Made by a program: the position numbers and the translations under genes. A model generated the notes under the pieces. That model saw only the letters and a list, made by a program, of their open reading frames with translations, searched no databases and was not told the origin of the DNA. This document shows positions 35,371 through 43,666 of a stretch of 64,000 nt of DNA, piece by piece. Numbering within the stretch: the first letter of the stretch is position 1; each line of letters starts with the position of its first letter. Source of the DNA: SG8-41 sp036555615 (GTDB taxonomy: Bacteria > Pseudomonadota > Gammaproteobacteria > Burkholderiales > SG8-41); contig DATBKZ010000098.1 of the NCBI GenBank assembly GCA_036555615.1, positions 16,649-80,648 on the forward strand, given 5' to 3'.

Positions 35371-37429
35371 TGTGCGCAAGATGCAGGCGGTTCGAGACCT
35401 GCAGCGTGAAGAACATGTTCGTATAGCTGCTGCCGTCCTCGGGATCCACCGCCACGTTCTGGATGTTGGAGCCCGCTTCTGCGATCTCCGCCGCGACCTT
35501 GGCGAGCACGCCGCGCTGGTTGGCCACCACCAACTTGATGCTGACCTCGAAGAGCTTCCGCGTCTCGGGGTCCCACGCCACATCGAGCACCCGCTCGGGG
35601 TCATGGCGCGCCTTGGCGGCGACCGAGCAGTCGTGGGTATGGATCACCATGCCCTGGCCCTTGTTGATGATGCCGATGATGGGGTCGCCGGGTATCGGGC
35701 GGCAGCATTGAGCGAACTGGACCGCCATGCCCTCGGAGCCATGGATGATGACGGAGCCGCGGGCCGGCGCCTCGTTCGGTCCGGGCTCGCTGCGCGAAAG
35801 CAGACGCCGCGCCACCACCGCCGCGAGCCGCTTGCCGAGCCCGATGTCGGCGAGGACCTCCTGGCGCGACTTGACACCGGCATCGCGCTTGAACTTGTCC
35901 CAATGGGCGTCCTGGATGTCAGCCGGCTGGGCGCCGAGCGCGGAGAGCGCCTGGTTGAGCAGCCGCTCGCCGAGCTTCGCCGACTCGTGGAAATGCATGG
36001 TCTTCAGAAAATGGCGGATGCGGGAGCGCGCCTTGCCGGTGGCCACGAAATTGAGCCATAGCGGGTTGGGCCGGGCGTGCGCCGCGGTGATGATCTCGAC
36101 CCGGTCGCCATTCTTCAGCTCGGTGCGGAGCGGCATGAGCTCCTGATTGATCTTCGCCGCCACGCAGCGATTGCCGATGTCGGTGTGCACGGCGTACGCA
36201 AAATCCACCGCGGTCGCCCCGCGCGGCAGCGACAGGATCTTGCCCTTGGGCGTGAAGACATAGACCTCGTCCGGGAAGAGATCCACCTTGAGATGCTCGA
36301 GGAACTCCACCGAGTCGCCGGACTGGGATTGCATCTCGAGCAGGCTTTGCAGCCATTGGTGGGTCTTTTTCTGGAGGTCCGAGAGCGACGCGTCCGAGTC
36401 CTTGTAGAGCCAGTGCGACGCGACCCCGGCTTCCGCGATCTTGTGCATTTCGCGCGTGCGGATCTGCACCTCGATCGGCGTGCCGTAGGGGCCGAAGAGC
36501 ATGGTATGCAGCGACTGGTAGCCGTTCGCCTTGGGGATCGCGATGTAGTCCTTGAACTTGCCGGGAATCGGCTTGTAAAGGCTGTGCAGCCCCCCCAGCG
36601 CGACATAGCAGTCCGGCACGTCCTTGACGATGATGCGAAAACCGTAGACATCGAGCACCTGCGCGAACGTGAGGTGTTTCTCCCGCATCTTGCGGTAGAT
36701 CGAATGGAGGTGCTTCTCGCGCCCCTGGGCCAATGCCTCGACCCCGGCGCTTCTCAGCTTCTTCCGCATGGCGTCGAGCACCTTGTTGACCATTTCCCGG
36801 CGGTTGCCGCCGGCGGCCTTCACCGCCTTGGCGAGCACCCGGTAGCGGTCGGGATACAGGTGCTTCAACGCGAGGTCCTCGAGCTCCTGGTAGATGCTGT
36901 TCAGCCCCAGGCGGTTGGCAATCGGCGCGTAGATCTCGAGCGTCTCGCGCGCGATGCGGCGCCGCTGCTCGGTTCCCACCGCCTCGAGCGTGCGCATGTT
37001 GTGCAGCCGGTCGGCAAGCTTGATGAGGATCACGCGCACATCGCGCGCCATCGCCAGCAGCATCTTGCGGAAGTTCTCGGCCTGGGCCTCCGCATGCGAC
37101 TCGAATTCAATCTTGTCGAGCTTGGAAACGCCGTCCACCAGCTCGGCCACCGGCCGTCCGAAGTTGCGCGAGATCTCGGACTTGGTGACCGCGGTGTCTT
37201 CCATCACGTCGTGCAGCAGCGCGGCGGTGAGCGCCTGGGTGTCCAGGTGCCATTGCGCGAGGATGTTGGCAACCGCGAGCGGGTGCGAAATGTAGGGCTC
37301 GCCCGACTTGCGGAACTGCCCTTCGTGAGCCTGCTCGCTGAAGTGGTATGCCGACTGCAGCTGCGAGATATCCTCCGGCTTGAGGTAGCCGGACCACTCC
37401 TTGAAGAGAGCCGGGGCGGCGGTGGACAC
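35312..37429 (-). CDS. spoT: SpoT/Rel bifunctional (p)ppGpp synthetase/hydrolase
   Basis: 705-residue stringent-response enzyme. The hydrolase domain has HD at residues 73-74 and ED at 77-78 (LLHDVMEDT) plus KLADRLHNMRT. The synthetase domain contains GFRIIVKD and GKFKDYIAIPKANGYQSLHT, whose KxKD resembles the RxKD of bifunctional enzymes rather than the acidic ExDD of RelA. TGS (VYVFTPKGKILSLPRGATAVDFAY), a zinc-finger/RIS region with QCCRPIPGD, and a C-terminal ACT domain follow. The hydrolase motifs and rpoZ-gmk context support SpoT. The GTG start lies 4 bp after the rpoZ stop. Confidence 0.96.
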   Translation of the reverse strand: MSTAAPALFKEWSGYLKPEDISQLQSAYHFSEQAHEGQFRKSGEPYISHPLAVANILAQWHLDTQALTAALLHDVMEDTAVTKSEISRNFGRPVAELVDGVSKLDKIEFESHAEAQAENFRKMLLAMARDVRVILIKLADRLHNMRTLEAVGTEQRRRIARETLEIYAPIANRLGLNSIYQELEDLALKHLYPDRYRVLAKAVKAAGGNRREMVNKVLDAMRKKLRSAGVEALAQGREKHLHSIYRKMREKHLTFAQVLDVYGFRIIVKDVPDCYVALGGLHSLYKPIPGKFKDYIAIPKANGYQSLHTMLFGPYGTPIEVQIRTREMHKIAEAGVASHWLYKDSDASLSDLQKKTHQWLQSLLEMQSQSGDSVEFLEHLKVDLFPDEVYVFTPKGKILSLPRGATAVDFAYAVHTDIGNRCVAAKINQELMPLRTELKNGDRVEIITAAHARPNPLWLNFVATGKARSRIRHFLKTMHFHESAKLGERLLNQALSALGAQPADIQDAHWDKFKRDAGVKSRQEVLADIGLGKRLAAVVARRLLSRSEPGPNEAPARGSVIIHGSEGMAVQFAQCCRPIPGDPIIGIINKGQGMVIHTHDCSVAAKARHDPERVLDVAWDPETRKLFEVSIKLVVANQRGVLAKVAAEIAEAGSNIQNVAVDPEDGSSYTNMFFTLQVSNRLHLAHIMRALRRIPEVVRLTRVTG

Positions 37430-37433
37430 GTCT

Positions 37434-37640
37434 CTAGGTGGGCGTCTTGTTCAGGATATCGGGGCCGTACTTGCCCGCGGCAAGCTCGCGCAGCGCGATC
37501 ACGGTGGGCTTGTCGCGGCTCGCCTCCATCATCGGCTGCGCGCCGTTGGTGATCTGGCGCGCGCGGTAGGTCGCCGCAAGCGACATCTCGAAGCGGTTGG
37601 GGATGACCTTCAGGCAATCGTCGACGGTAATGCGGGCCAC
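37434..37640 (-). CDS. rpoZ: RNA polymerase omega subunit
   Basis: 68-residue omega subunit that assists beta-prime folding and forms part of the ppGpp site on RNA polymerase. MARITVDDCLKVIPNRFEM and ATYRARQI match the family N-terminus. Located between gmk and spoT on the same strand, the standard proteobacterial arrangement, so ppGpp metabolism and one of its targets share a transcript. Confidence 0.97.
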   Translation of the reverse strand: MARITVDDCLKVIPNRFEMSLAATYRARQITNGAQPMMEASRDKPTVIALRELAAGKYGPDILNKTPT

Positions 37641-37653
37641 GGTTGGCTCCTCG

Positions 37654-38262
37654 TTACTTGAAGCGGTTGATCAGGTTGAGGTTGCGGGCCAGCTGGCGGG
37701 CGAGCTTCAGCCGTTCGGCCCGGATGACGCTGCGCAGATCCTGCGCCGCGCGGTCGAAATCGTCGTTAATAATAACATATTCATACTCGCTGACGTGGCT
37801 GATCTCCTCGCGCGCGGCGGCGAGCCGGCGCGCGACGACGTCCTCGCTGTCCTGCCCGCGGCCCCGCAGCCGCGATTCCAGGACCTCGGGCGAGGGCGGC
37901 ATGATGAAGATGCTCACCACCTGCCGTATCAGGCGGCGCACCTGCTGCGCGCCCTGCCAGTCGATCTCGAGCACGACGTCGCGGCCCTCCGCCCGCTCGC
38001 GCTCGATCCATTTCTGGGAGGTGCCGTAGCGGTTGCCGTAGATCACCGCGCTCTCGAGGAACTCTCCCGCCGCGAGCATGCGTTCGAACACCGGCGGCGT
38101 GACGAAGTGGTAGTCGCGGCCGCCCACCTCGCCCGGGCGCGCGGGGCGCGTGGTGTAGGACACCGACAGCTGCACCGCCGGCTCGGCCTCGAGCAGCGCC
38201 TTGACGAGGGAGGTCTTGCCGCCGCCGGAGGGGGAACTGACGATGAAGAGCGTTCCGCTCAC
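37654..38262 (-). CDS. gmk: Guanylate kinase
   Basis: Phosphorylates GMP to GDP. 202 residues with P-loop SSPSGGGKTSLVKAL, GMP-binding SVSYTTRPARPGEVGGRDYHFV, and the EIDWQGAQQVR segment. Start is GTG 38262, 3 bp after the yicC stop. Next gene rpoZ follows closely. Confidence 0.97.
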   Translation of the reverse strand: MSGTLFIVSSPSGGGKTSLVKALLEAEPAVQLSVSYTTRPARPGEVGGRDYHFVTPPVFERMLAAGEFLESAVIYGNRYGTSQKWIERERAEGRDVVLEIDWQGAQQVRRLIRQVVSIFIMPPSPEVLESRLRGRGQDSEDVVARRLAAAREEISHVSEYEYVIINDDFDRAAQDLRSVIRAERLKLARQLARNLNLINRFK

Positions 38263-38265
38263 AGG

Positions 38266-39132
38266 TCACTCGATGTTCTGTATCTGCTCGCGCATCTGCT
38301 CGATGGCGATCTTGAGATCGAGCGCAGCCCGGGTGACCGCGAGATCAACGGATTTCGCGGCGAGCGTGTTCGCCTCGCGATTGAGTTCCTGCATCAGGAA
38401 GTCCAGCTTCTTGCCGAGCGTGCCGCCTCCCGCCAGCGCCTGCTTCAGCTCCGACACGTGGGCGCCGAGGCGCGAGAGCTCCTCGTCCACGTCGATCTTG
38501 GTGGCGAATACCGCAACTTCCTGCCGGATGCGCTCCTCCTCGCCGCCGCCGATCGCTTCCCTCAGCCGCATGGCGAGCTTGTCCCGGTAGGCGTCAACCA
38601 CCTGGGGAATGCGCGGCGCGAGCTCGCCCAGGATATGCTCCATGGTGGCCGCGCGCTCCCGCAGCAGGGCGACGAGCCTTGCGCCTTCCCGTGCGCGCGC
38701 CGCATTGAACTCCTCGAGCACCCGCGCCAGCAGGTCGCGGCACCCCGCCTGAAGCTCATCCAGGGGGAGCGGCTCGGCGGCCAGCACGCCCGGCCAGCGC
38801 AGGATATCGGCCGTGCCCAGCTGCGCGGCGCCGGCAATCCTGGCGCGCACCTTGTGCTCGACGGCCTCAAGCTGCTGCAGCAGGTTCTCGTTGAGCCTGA
38901 GAGTCTTGTACGCGCCCGGCGCGGCGTTGAAGGCCACGCGGCACTCCACTTTGCCGCGCGCGATATTCTCCGTCAGCAACTCGCGCAACGCGGGCTCGAC
39001 TGCGCGCAGGTCATCGGGCAGGCGGAACTGGATGTCCAGGTAGCGGTGGTTGACCGAGCGCAGCTCGACGCTCAAGGCGCCGAACGGGAATTCCCGCGCC
39101 GCGACGGCGTATCCGGTCATGCTGTGTATCAT
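38266..39132 (-). CDS. yicC: YicC-family endoribonuclease
   Basis: 288 residues with the characteristic N-terminus MIHSMTGYA, the motif LRSVNHRYLDIQFRLP, and the C-terminal DUF1732 block KKLDFLMQELNREANTLAAKS. E. coli YicC acts as an RNase involved in RyhB turnover; a similar role is inferred. First gene of the minus-strand yicC-gmk-rpoZ-spoT series. The 125-bp gap to divergent rph should carry both promoters, but I could not assign boxes confidently. Confidence 0.93.
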   Translation of the reverse strand: MIHSMTGYAVAAREFPFGALSVELRSVNHRYLDIQFRLPDDLRAVEPALRELLTENIARGKVECRVAFNAAPGAYKTLRLNENLLQQLEAVEHKVRARIAGAAQLGTADILRWPGVLAAEPLPLDELQAGCRDLLARVLEEFNAARAREGARLVALLRERAATMEHILGELAPRIPQVVDAYRDKLAMRLREAIGGGEEERIRQEVAVFATKIDVDEELSRLGAHVSELKQALAGGGTLGKKLDFLMQELNREANTLAAKSVDLAVTRAALDLKIAIEQMREQIQNIE

Positions 39133-39257
39133 TCAAGCCCCGAGACCCGAACCGGTGCCCGATCCGCCTGCGCCCGAAGACAATTTACCGGTCAGCATTT
39201 CGCCTATACCATTCATGCGGTAGCCCAGCCGGAAAGATAGCATACTCAGAGACTTAC

Positions 39258-39974
39258 ATGCGACAGAGTGGACGAAAACATGACGAATTGCGCGCGCTGC
39301 GCATCCACCGCGGCTACACGCGCCATGCCGAGGGCTCGGTGCTGATCGAGTGCGGCGACACGCGCGTGCTGTGCACCGCGAGCGTGCTCGAGCAGGTGCC
39401 CCCGCATGTAAAGGGGACGGCGCGGGGCTGGGTGACCGCGGAATACGGCATGCTGCCGCGCTCGACGAACACGCGCACCGACCGCGAGGCGGCGCGCGGC
39501 AGGCAGTCGGGGCGCACGCAGGAGATCCAGCGGCTGATCGGGCGCGCGCTGCGTGCCGCGATGGATCTGAAGCGAATCGGCGAGCACACCATCCAGGTCG
39601 ACTGCGATGTCATCCAGGCCGATGGCGGCACGCGCACCGCGGCCATCACGGGCGGCTTCGTGGCCGTGCACGACGCGGTGGAGCTTCTACTCGGGCGGCA
39701 GGTGATCACCGCCTCGCCGATCCGGGATTACGTGGCCGCGGTCTCGGTCGGCATGCTCGACGGAGCGCCGGTGCTGGACCTTGATTACGCGGAGGACGCG
39801 CGCTGCGACACCGACATGAACGTGGTCATGACCGGGGCCGGCGGCCTCGTGGAAGTGCAGGGAACCGCGGAGGGGCGGCCGTTCACGCGCAAAGAGATGA
39901 GCGTGATGCTCGATCTCGCCGAGCACGGCATCCGGGAGCTCATCGCCGCGCAGCGCGCCGCGTTGAAGCGGTAG
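39258..39974 (+). CDS. rph: Ribonuclease PH
   Basis: Phosphorolytic 3'-to-5' exoribonuclease that trims tRNA 3' ends. 238 residues starting MRQSGRKHDELR. Conserved segments include YGMLPRSTNTRTDREAARG with the arginines of the phosphate site, QVDCDVIQADGGTRTAAITGG, and DLDYAEDARCDTDMNVVMTG. First gene of an rph-rdgB series. Confidence 0.97.
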   Translation: MRQSGRKHDELRALRIHRGYTRHAEGSVLIECGDTRVLCTASVLEQVPPHVKGTARGWVTAEYGMLPRSTNTRTDREAARGRQSGRTQEIQRLIGRALRAAMDLKRIGEHTIQVDCDVIQADGGTRTAAITGGFVAVHDAVELLLGRQVITASPIRDYVAAVSVGMLDGAPVLDLDYAEDARCDTDMNVVMTGAGGLVEVQGTAEGRPFTRKEMSVMLDLAEHGIRELIAAQRAALKR

Positions 39975-39987
39975 CCTGGGGCCATTC

Positions 39988-40617
39988 ATGAAACGACTCG
40001 TGCTGGCGAGCAGCAATCCCGGCAAGCTGCGCGAGTACCGCGAGATGCTGGAGCCGCTCGGGATCGAAGTCGTCCCCCAGTCCGAGCTGGGCGTCCCGGA
40101 GGCCGACGAGCCGCACGACACGTTCGTGGAAAACGCGCTGGCCAAAGCGCGCCTGGCCAGCCGCCAGGCCGGAATGCCGGCGTTCGCCGATGATTCGGGC
40201 ATCTGCGTCGAGGCGTTGGGCGGTGAGCCGGGCGTGCGCTCGGCACGCTACGCGGACGGACCGGACGCGGATCGGCCGGAGCCGCGCGCCGCGCAGGACC
40301 GCCGCAACAACGAGAAGCTGGTGGCGGCACTCCGCGGCCAGGACAACACCCGTGCGCATTATTACTGCGTCATCGTGCTGGTGCGTCATGCCGGCGACCC
40401 CGAGCCGTTGATCGCCGAGGGCCGCTGGCACGGCCAGGTCATCGCTTCTCCCCGCGGGGCCAATGGATTCGGCTACGACCCGTATTTCCTGCTTCCGGAG
40501 CTCGGCCGCACGGCGGCGGAGCTTACGCCCGACGACAAGAATGCCCTCAGCCACCGCGGCAAGGCATTGCGGCGGCTGGTCCAGATGCTGGAGCACGCGG
40601 AGCACCAGATTTCGTAG
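39988..40617 (+). CDS. rdgB: dITP/XTP pyrophosphatase (RdgB/HAM1)
   Basis: Removes non-canonical purine nucleoside triphosphates. 209 residues with LASSNPGKLREYREML, the catalytic region FADDSGICVEALGG, GANGFGYDPYFLLPE, and SHRGKALRRLV. It lies 13 bp after rph. In many betaproteobacteria hemW follows directly; here three other genes intervene. Confidence 0.96.
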   Translation: MKRLVLASSNPGKLREYREMLEPLGIEVVPQSELGVPEADEPHDTFVENALAKARLASRQAGMPAFADDSGICVEALGGEPGVRSARYADGPDADRPEPRAAQDRRNNEKLVAALRGQDNTRAHYYCVIVLVRHAGDPEPLIAEGRWHGQVIASPRGANGFGYDPYFLLPELGRTAAELTPDDKNALSHRGKALRRLVQMLEHAEHQIS

Positions 40618-40639
40618 CCGGCAGCCCGGGATCCTCCCC

Positions 40640-41446
40640 ATGCCCCGCTCTCGCGCCGCTTTCCCGGATTGCTCCGGCGCCGCGCTCGAATACCTGGCGC
40701 GCGGATGGTCGGTGATACCGATCGAGCCGGGCGGCAAGCGTCCGCTTGTCGCATGGCTCGAATACCAGGGGCGCCAGCCGGTGGCCTCGGAAGTGGCCGG
40801 ATGGTTCGGAAGGTGGCCGGACGCGAATCTTGCCATCGTGACGGGCATCCAGTCGGGGCTGGTCGTGCTCGATGTCGACGTCCGGCACGGTGGGGCGCAG
40901 AGCCTTGCCGAACTGGAGGCTGCGCATGGATCGCTGCCGCGGACGATCGCGGCGGCAACGGGCGGCGGGGGGCGCCACCTCTACTTCTCGCATCCGGGCG
41001 GCGTCGTGCACAACCGGGTCGGGCTCGCGCCCGGCATCGATGTTCGCGGCGACGGGGGATGCGTGGTCGCCCCGCCGTCCTTGCACCCGAGCGGCCACCG
41101 CTACGCCTGGGAGCCCGGGTGCGCACCCGCGCAGGCGCGGCTTGCGCCCCTTCCCGGCTGGCTGACTCAGCTCATCCGTCCTGCGCACGCACGCGCGGGA
41201 CATCCGCTGGCGCACTGGCGCGAGTTCGTGCGCCGGCGCATCCCGGAGGGCGAGCGCAACAATACGATTGCCTCGCTCGCAGGCCACCTATCCTGGCACG
41301 GCGTGGACGCGGAGGTCGTATTCGAGCTGCTCCAGGCGTGGAACCGCGAGCACTGCGAGCCGCCGCTGCCGGTCGAAGAGGTGGCGCGCGTCGTGGAGAG
41401 CATCGCGCGCCTGCACGAGCGCCGCAGCGACGAGGAAGGACGCTGA
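40640..41446 (+). CDS. Stand-alone bifunctional DNA primase/polymerase (prim-pol) protein
   Basis: 268 residues. The archaeo-eukaryotic-primase-type N-terminal domain has GWSVIPIEPGGKRP, the metal-binding hhhDhD motif VVLDVDVRHGG, the sxH-type GGGRHLYFSHPGG, and GIDVRGDGGCVVAPPSLHPSG. The C-terminal region EGERNNTIASLAGHLSWHGVDAE resembles the PriCT-1 domain. Such domains usually sit in phage or plasmid replication proteins with a helicase; none is attached here. ATG 40640 is the first plausible start after rdgB. Role unknown; lesion-tolerant priming or repair is possible. Confidence 0.82.
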   Translation: MPRSRAAFPDCSGAALEYLARGWSVIPIEPGGKRPLVAWLEYQGRQPVASEVAGWFGRWPDANLAIVTGIQSGLVVLDVDVRHGGAQSLAELEAAHGSLPRTIAAATGGGGRHLYFSHPGGVVHNRVGLAPGIDVRGDGGCVVAPPSLHPSGHRYAWEPGCAPAQARLAPLPGWLTQLIRPAHARAGHPLAHWREFVRRRIPEGERNNTIASLAGHLSWHGVDAEVVFELLQAWNREHCEPPLPVEEVARVVESIARLHERRSDEEGR

Positions 41447-41490
41447 GCCCGCGTGCTGGAGCGCAAGCGTCGGGAATCAGGGCCTGGAGC

Positions 41491-42519
41491 GTGATCGAGA
41501 TCGACGGCTCCTACGGAGAGGGCGGCGGCCAGCTGGTGCGGACGGCCGTCGCGCTCTCAGCGCTTACCGGGAAGGCCATTCGCGTCGTCCACGCGCGGGC
41601 GAAACGCGGCAATCCGGGGCTCGCGCCGCAGCACCTCGCCGCGGTGCGGGCCGTGGCCGAGGTCTGCGCGGCGGATACGGAAGGGCTCGAGCTGCGAACC
41701 CTGTCATTCATGTTCTCGCCGCGCAAGCTCAAGGGCGGCAACTACCGCTTCGACATCGGCACGGCGGGCAGCGTCACGCTCGTGCTGCAAGCGCTGATGC
41801 CGGCGCTGCTCGCGAGCGGAGAAGCGGCGCGCGTGGTCGTGACAGGCGGCACTGACATCTGGCAGGCGCCGCCCGCCGATTACCTCGTGGAGGTGATGGG
41901 CCGGCACCTGGCGCGGATGGGCGCGCCGCTGCGATTCGGCATCACGCGGCGCGGTTACTATCCTCGCGGTGGGGGCGAGATCACGGTTGAAATCGCCCCG
42001 GGCAGGTTGCGACCGATGGACCTGACGGCTCCCGGGGCTCTGCGGCGGCTTGGCGGGGCGGCGCATGTCGCGAATCTACCGGCGAACATTGCCGAGCGCA
42101 TGCGTGACGCGGTGCTCGCCGCCCTCGGCCCGGCTGCGCAATGCGCGCGCATCGAGACGCGAGTGCTCGAAGGTGGCGCCGCGATCGGGCGCGGCGGCGC
42201 GATCGTGGCCTGGGCGGAGACCGAGCACAGCGTGCTGGGGGCGGCGCGCGTCGCCCGTCTGGGCGTGCGTGCGGAGGCGCTGGGTGAAGCGGTGGGCCGC
42301 GAGCTGCGCGCTGACCTGGAAGCGGGGGCGGTGGCCGACGTGCACGCGGCCGATCAGCTGCTGGTCTATCTCGCGCTGGCCGGCGGCGGGTCCTCATTCG
42401 CCGCGCGGGAGGTCACGAGCCACGCCGAAACGGCGATGTGGCTGATCGGGCACTTCTTACCCGTCCGCTTTACGACCGAGCGCGTGGGCTCCCTTTGGCG
42501 CGTCGGAGTGACACGGTAG
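41491..42519 (+). CDS. rtcA: RNA 3'-terminal phosphate cyclase
   Basis: ATP-dependent conversion of RNA 3'-phosphate to 2',3'-cyclic phosphate. 342 residues beginning EIDGSYGEGGGQLVRTAVALS, with RGNPGLAPQHLAAV, FDIGTAGSVTLVLQALMPALL, GYYPRGGGEI, and the C-terminal SHAETAMWLIGHFLPVRF holding the probable nucleophilic His. GTG 41491 follows AGGG at 8 nt and matches family length (about 339). The frame is open far upstream inside the prim-pol gene as a shadow. No rtcB or rtcR is adjacent. Confidence 0.94.
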   Translation: MIEIDGSYGEGGGQLVRTAVALSALTGKAIRVVHARAKRGNPGLAPQHLAAVRAVAEVCAADTEGLELRTLSFMFSPRKLKGGNYRFDIGTAGSVTLVLQALMPALLASGEAARVVVTGGTDIWQAPPADYLVEVMGRHLARMGAPLRFGITRRGYYPRGGGEITVEIAPGRLRPMDLTAPGALRRLGGAAHVANLPANIAERMRDAVLAALGPAAQCARIETRVLEGGAAIGRGGAIVAWAETEHSVLGAARVARLGVRAEALGEAVGRELRADLEAGAVADVHAADQLLVYLALAGGGSSFAAREVTSHAETAMWLIGHFLPVRFTTERVGSLWRVGVTR

Positions 42520-42609
42520 CGCTCAGCCATGAGCGGCTCGCCGCTGTAACCTGCATCACACTCCGCCCGGACCTCGATTGCCGTCCATTATCATTGTCAC
42601 GCCCTCGCC

Positions 42610-43620
42610 ATGCGCCCGATTTTCGACCCGGCTCTCGTCAACGGCCCGTTCGGTGACCCGGGGCTCTACCTGGATTTCCGGTTCGAGCGCCGGGCCCTGC
42701 TGTTCGATCTGGGTGATCTCGCGCCGCTGCCGCCGAAGAAGCTGCTGCGGATCTCCGACGTGTTCGTTTCGCACACGCACATGGATCATTTCATCGGCTT
42801 CGACCGCCTGCTGCGCGTGTGCCTCGGACGCGAGACCGGCGTGCGCCTGTACGGGCCGCCCGGGTTGATCGGGCAGGTCGAGCACAAGCTTGCTGCCTAC
42901 ACCTGGAACCTGGTCGAGAACTACCCGGGGGATTTTGCCGTCGAAATCTGGGAAGCGGATCCGAGCTGGCACGCCCGCGGTGCGCGCTTCCGCTGCCGCC
43001 GGCGCTTCGAGCGTGAGCCGCTCCCCGGGCGCGAGTTGCCCGAGGGGGTGCTGCTCGATGAGCCCGCGTTCCGGGTGCGGGCAAGTTTCCTCGATCACCG
43101 CACCACCTGCCTGGGCTTCGCCGTGGAGGAAAAGACCCACGTCAACGTTTGGAAGGACCGGCTCGCCGCACTCGGCATTCCCGTCGGGCCGTGGCTGAAG
43201 GATCTCAAGGATGCGGTGCAGCGGGGCGCCGCCGATGAAACGCCGGTTCACGCCCGTTGGAAGGACCGCGACGGTGTGCACGAGCGGGTGCTGCCGCTGG
43301 GAAGGCTGAAGGCCGAGGTGCTGCGGCTCGTTCCGGGCGAGAGGATCGGATACGTGACGGACGTGCTCTACCACGAGGAAAACGCGCGGCGCATCACGGC
43401 GCTCGCGGCCGATGCCGACGTGCTTTTCATCGAATGTGTATTTCTCGACGAGGACCGCGAACATGCGGCGCGCAAGTGCCACCTGACGGCCCGCCAGGCG
43501 GGGGCGATCGCGCGGGCGGCAAGGGCGAAGCAGATCGTTCCGTTCCATTTCTCGCCGCGTTATGCGGACCGCGAGAACGAACTCCGTAGTGAACTCGAGG
43601 CGGCATGGGTGGGTCAATGA
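42610..43620 (+). CDS. RNase Z-like metallo-beta-lactamase-fold hydrolase
   Basis: 336 residues. The metal site HTHMDHFIGFD is the classic HxHxDH. Other ligands are likely His in SFLDHRTTCLGF and Asp in IGYVTDVLYH. The C-terminal VPFHFSPRY is the HxxxR-type end seen in RNase Z. Hence an RNase Z/BN-type tRNA 3'-processing or related phosphodiesterase activity is likely. It lies 90 bp after rtcA, so both predicted RNA 3'-end enzymes are side by side. Confidence 0.85.
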   Translation: MRPIFDPALVNGPFGDPGLYLDFRFERRALLFDLGDLAPLPPKKLLRISDVFVSHTHMDHFIGFDRLLRVCLGRETGVRLYGPPGLIGQVEHKLAAYTWNLVENYPGDFAVEIWEADPSWHARGARFRCRRRFEREPLPGRELPEGVLLDEPAFRVRASFLDHRTTCLGFAVEEKTHVNVWKDRLAALGIPVGPWLKDLKDAVQRGAADETPVHARWKDRDGVHERVLPLGRLKAEVLRLVPGERIGYVTDVLYHEENARRITALAADADVLFIECVFLDEDREHAARKCHLTARQAGAIARAARAKQIVPFHFSPRYADRENELRSELEAAWVGQ

Positions 43621-43666
43621 GCGGCGGCCGTTGATGCATCGTGCGACAATGCGGGCCGGGTTCGCG

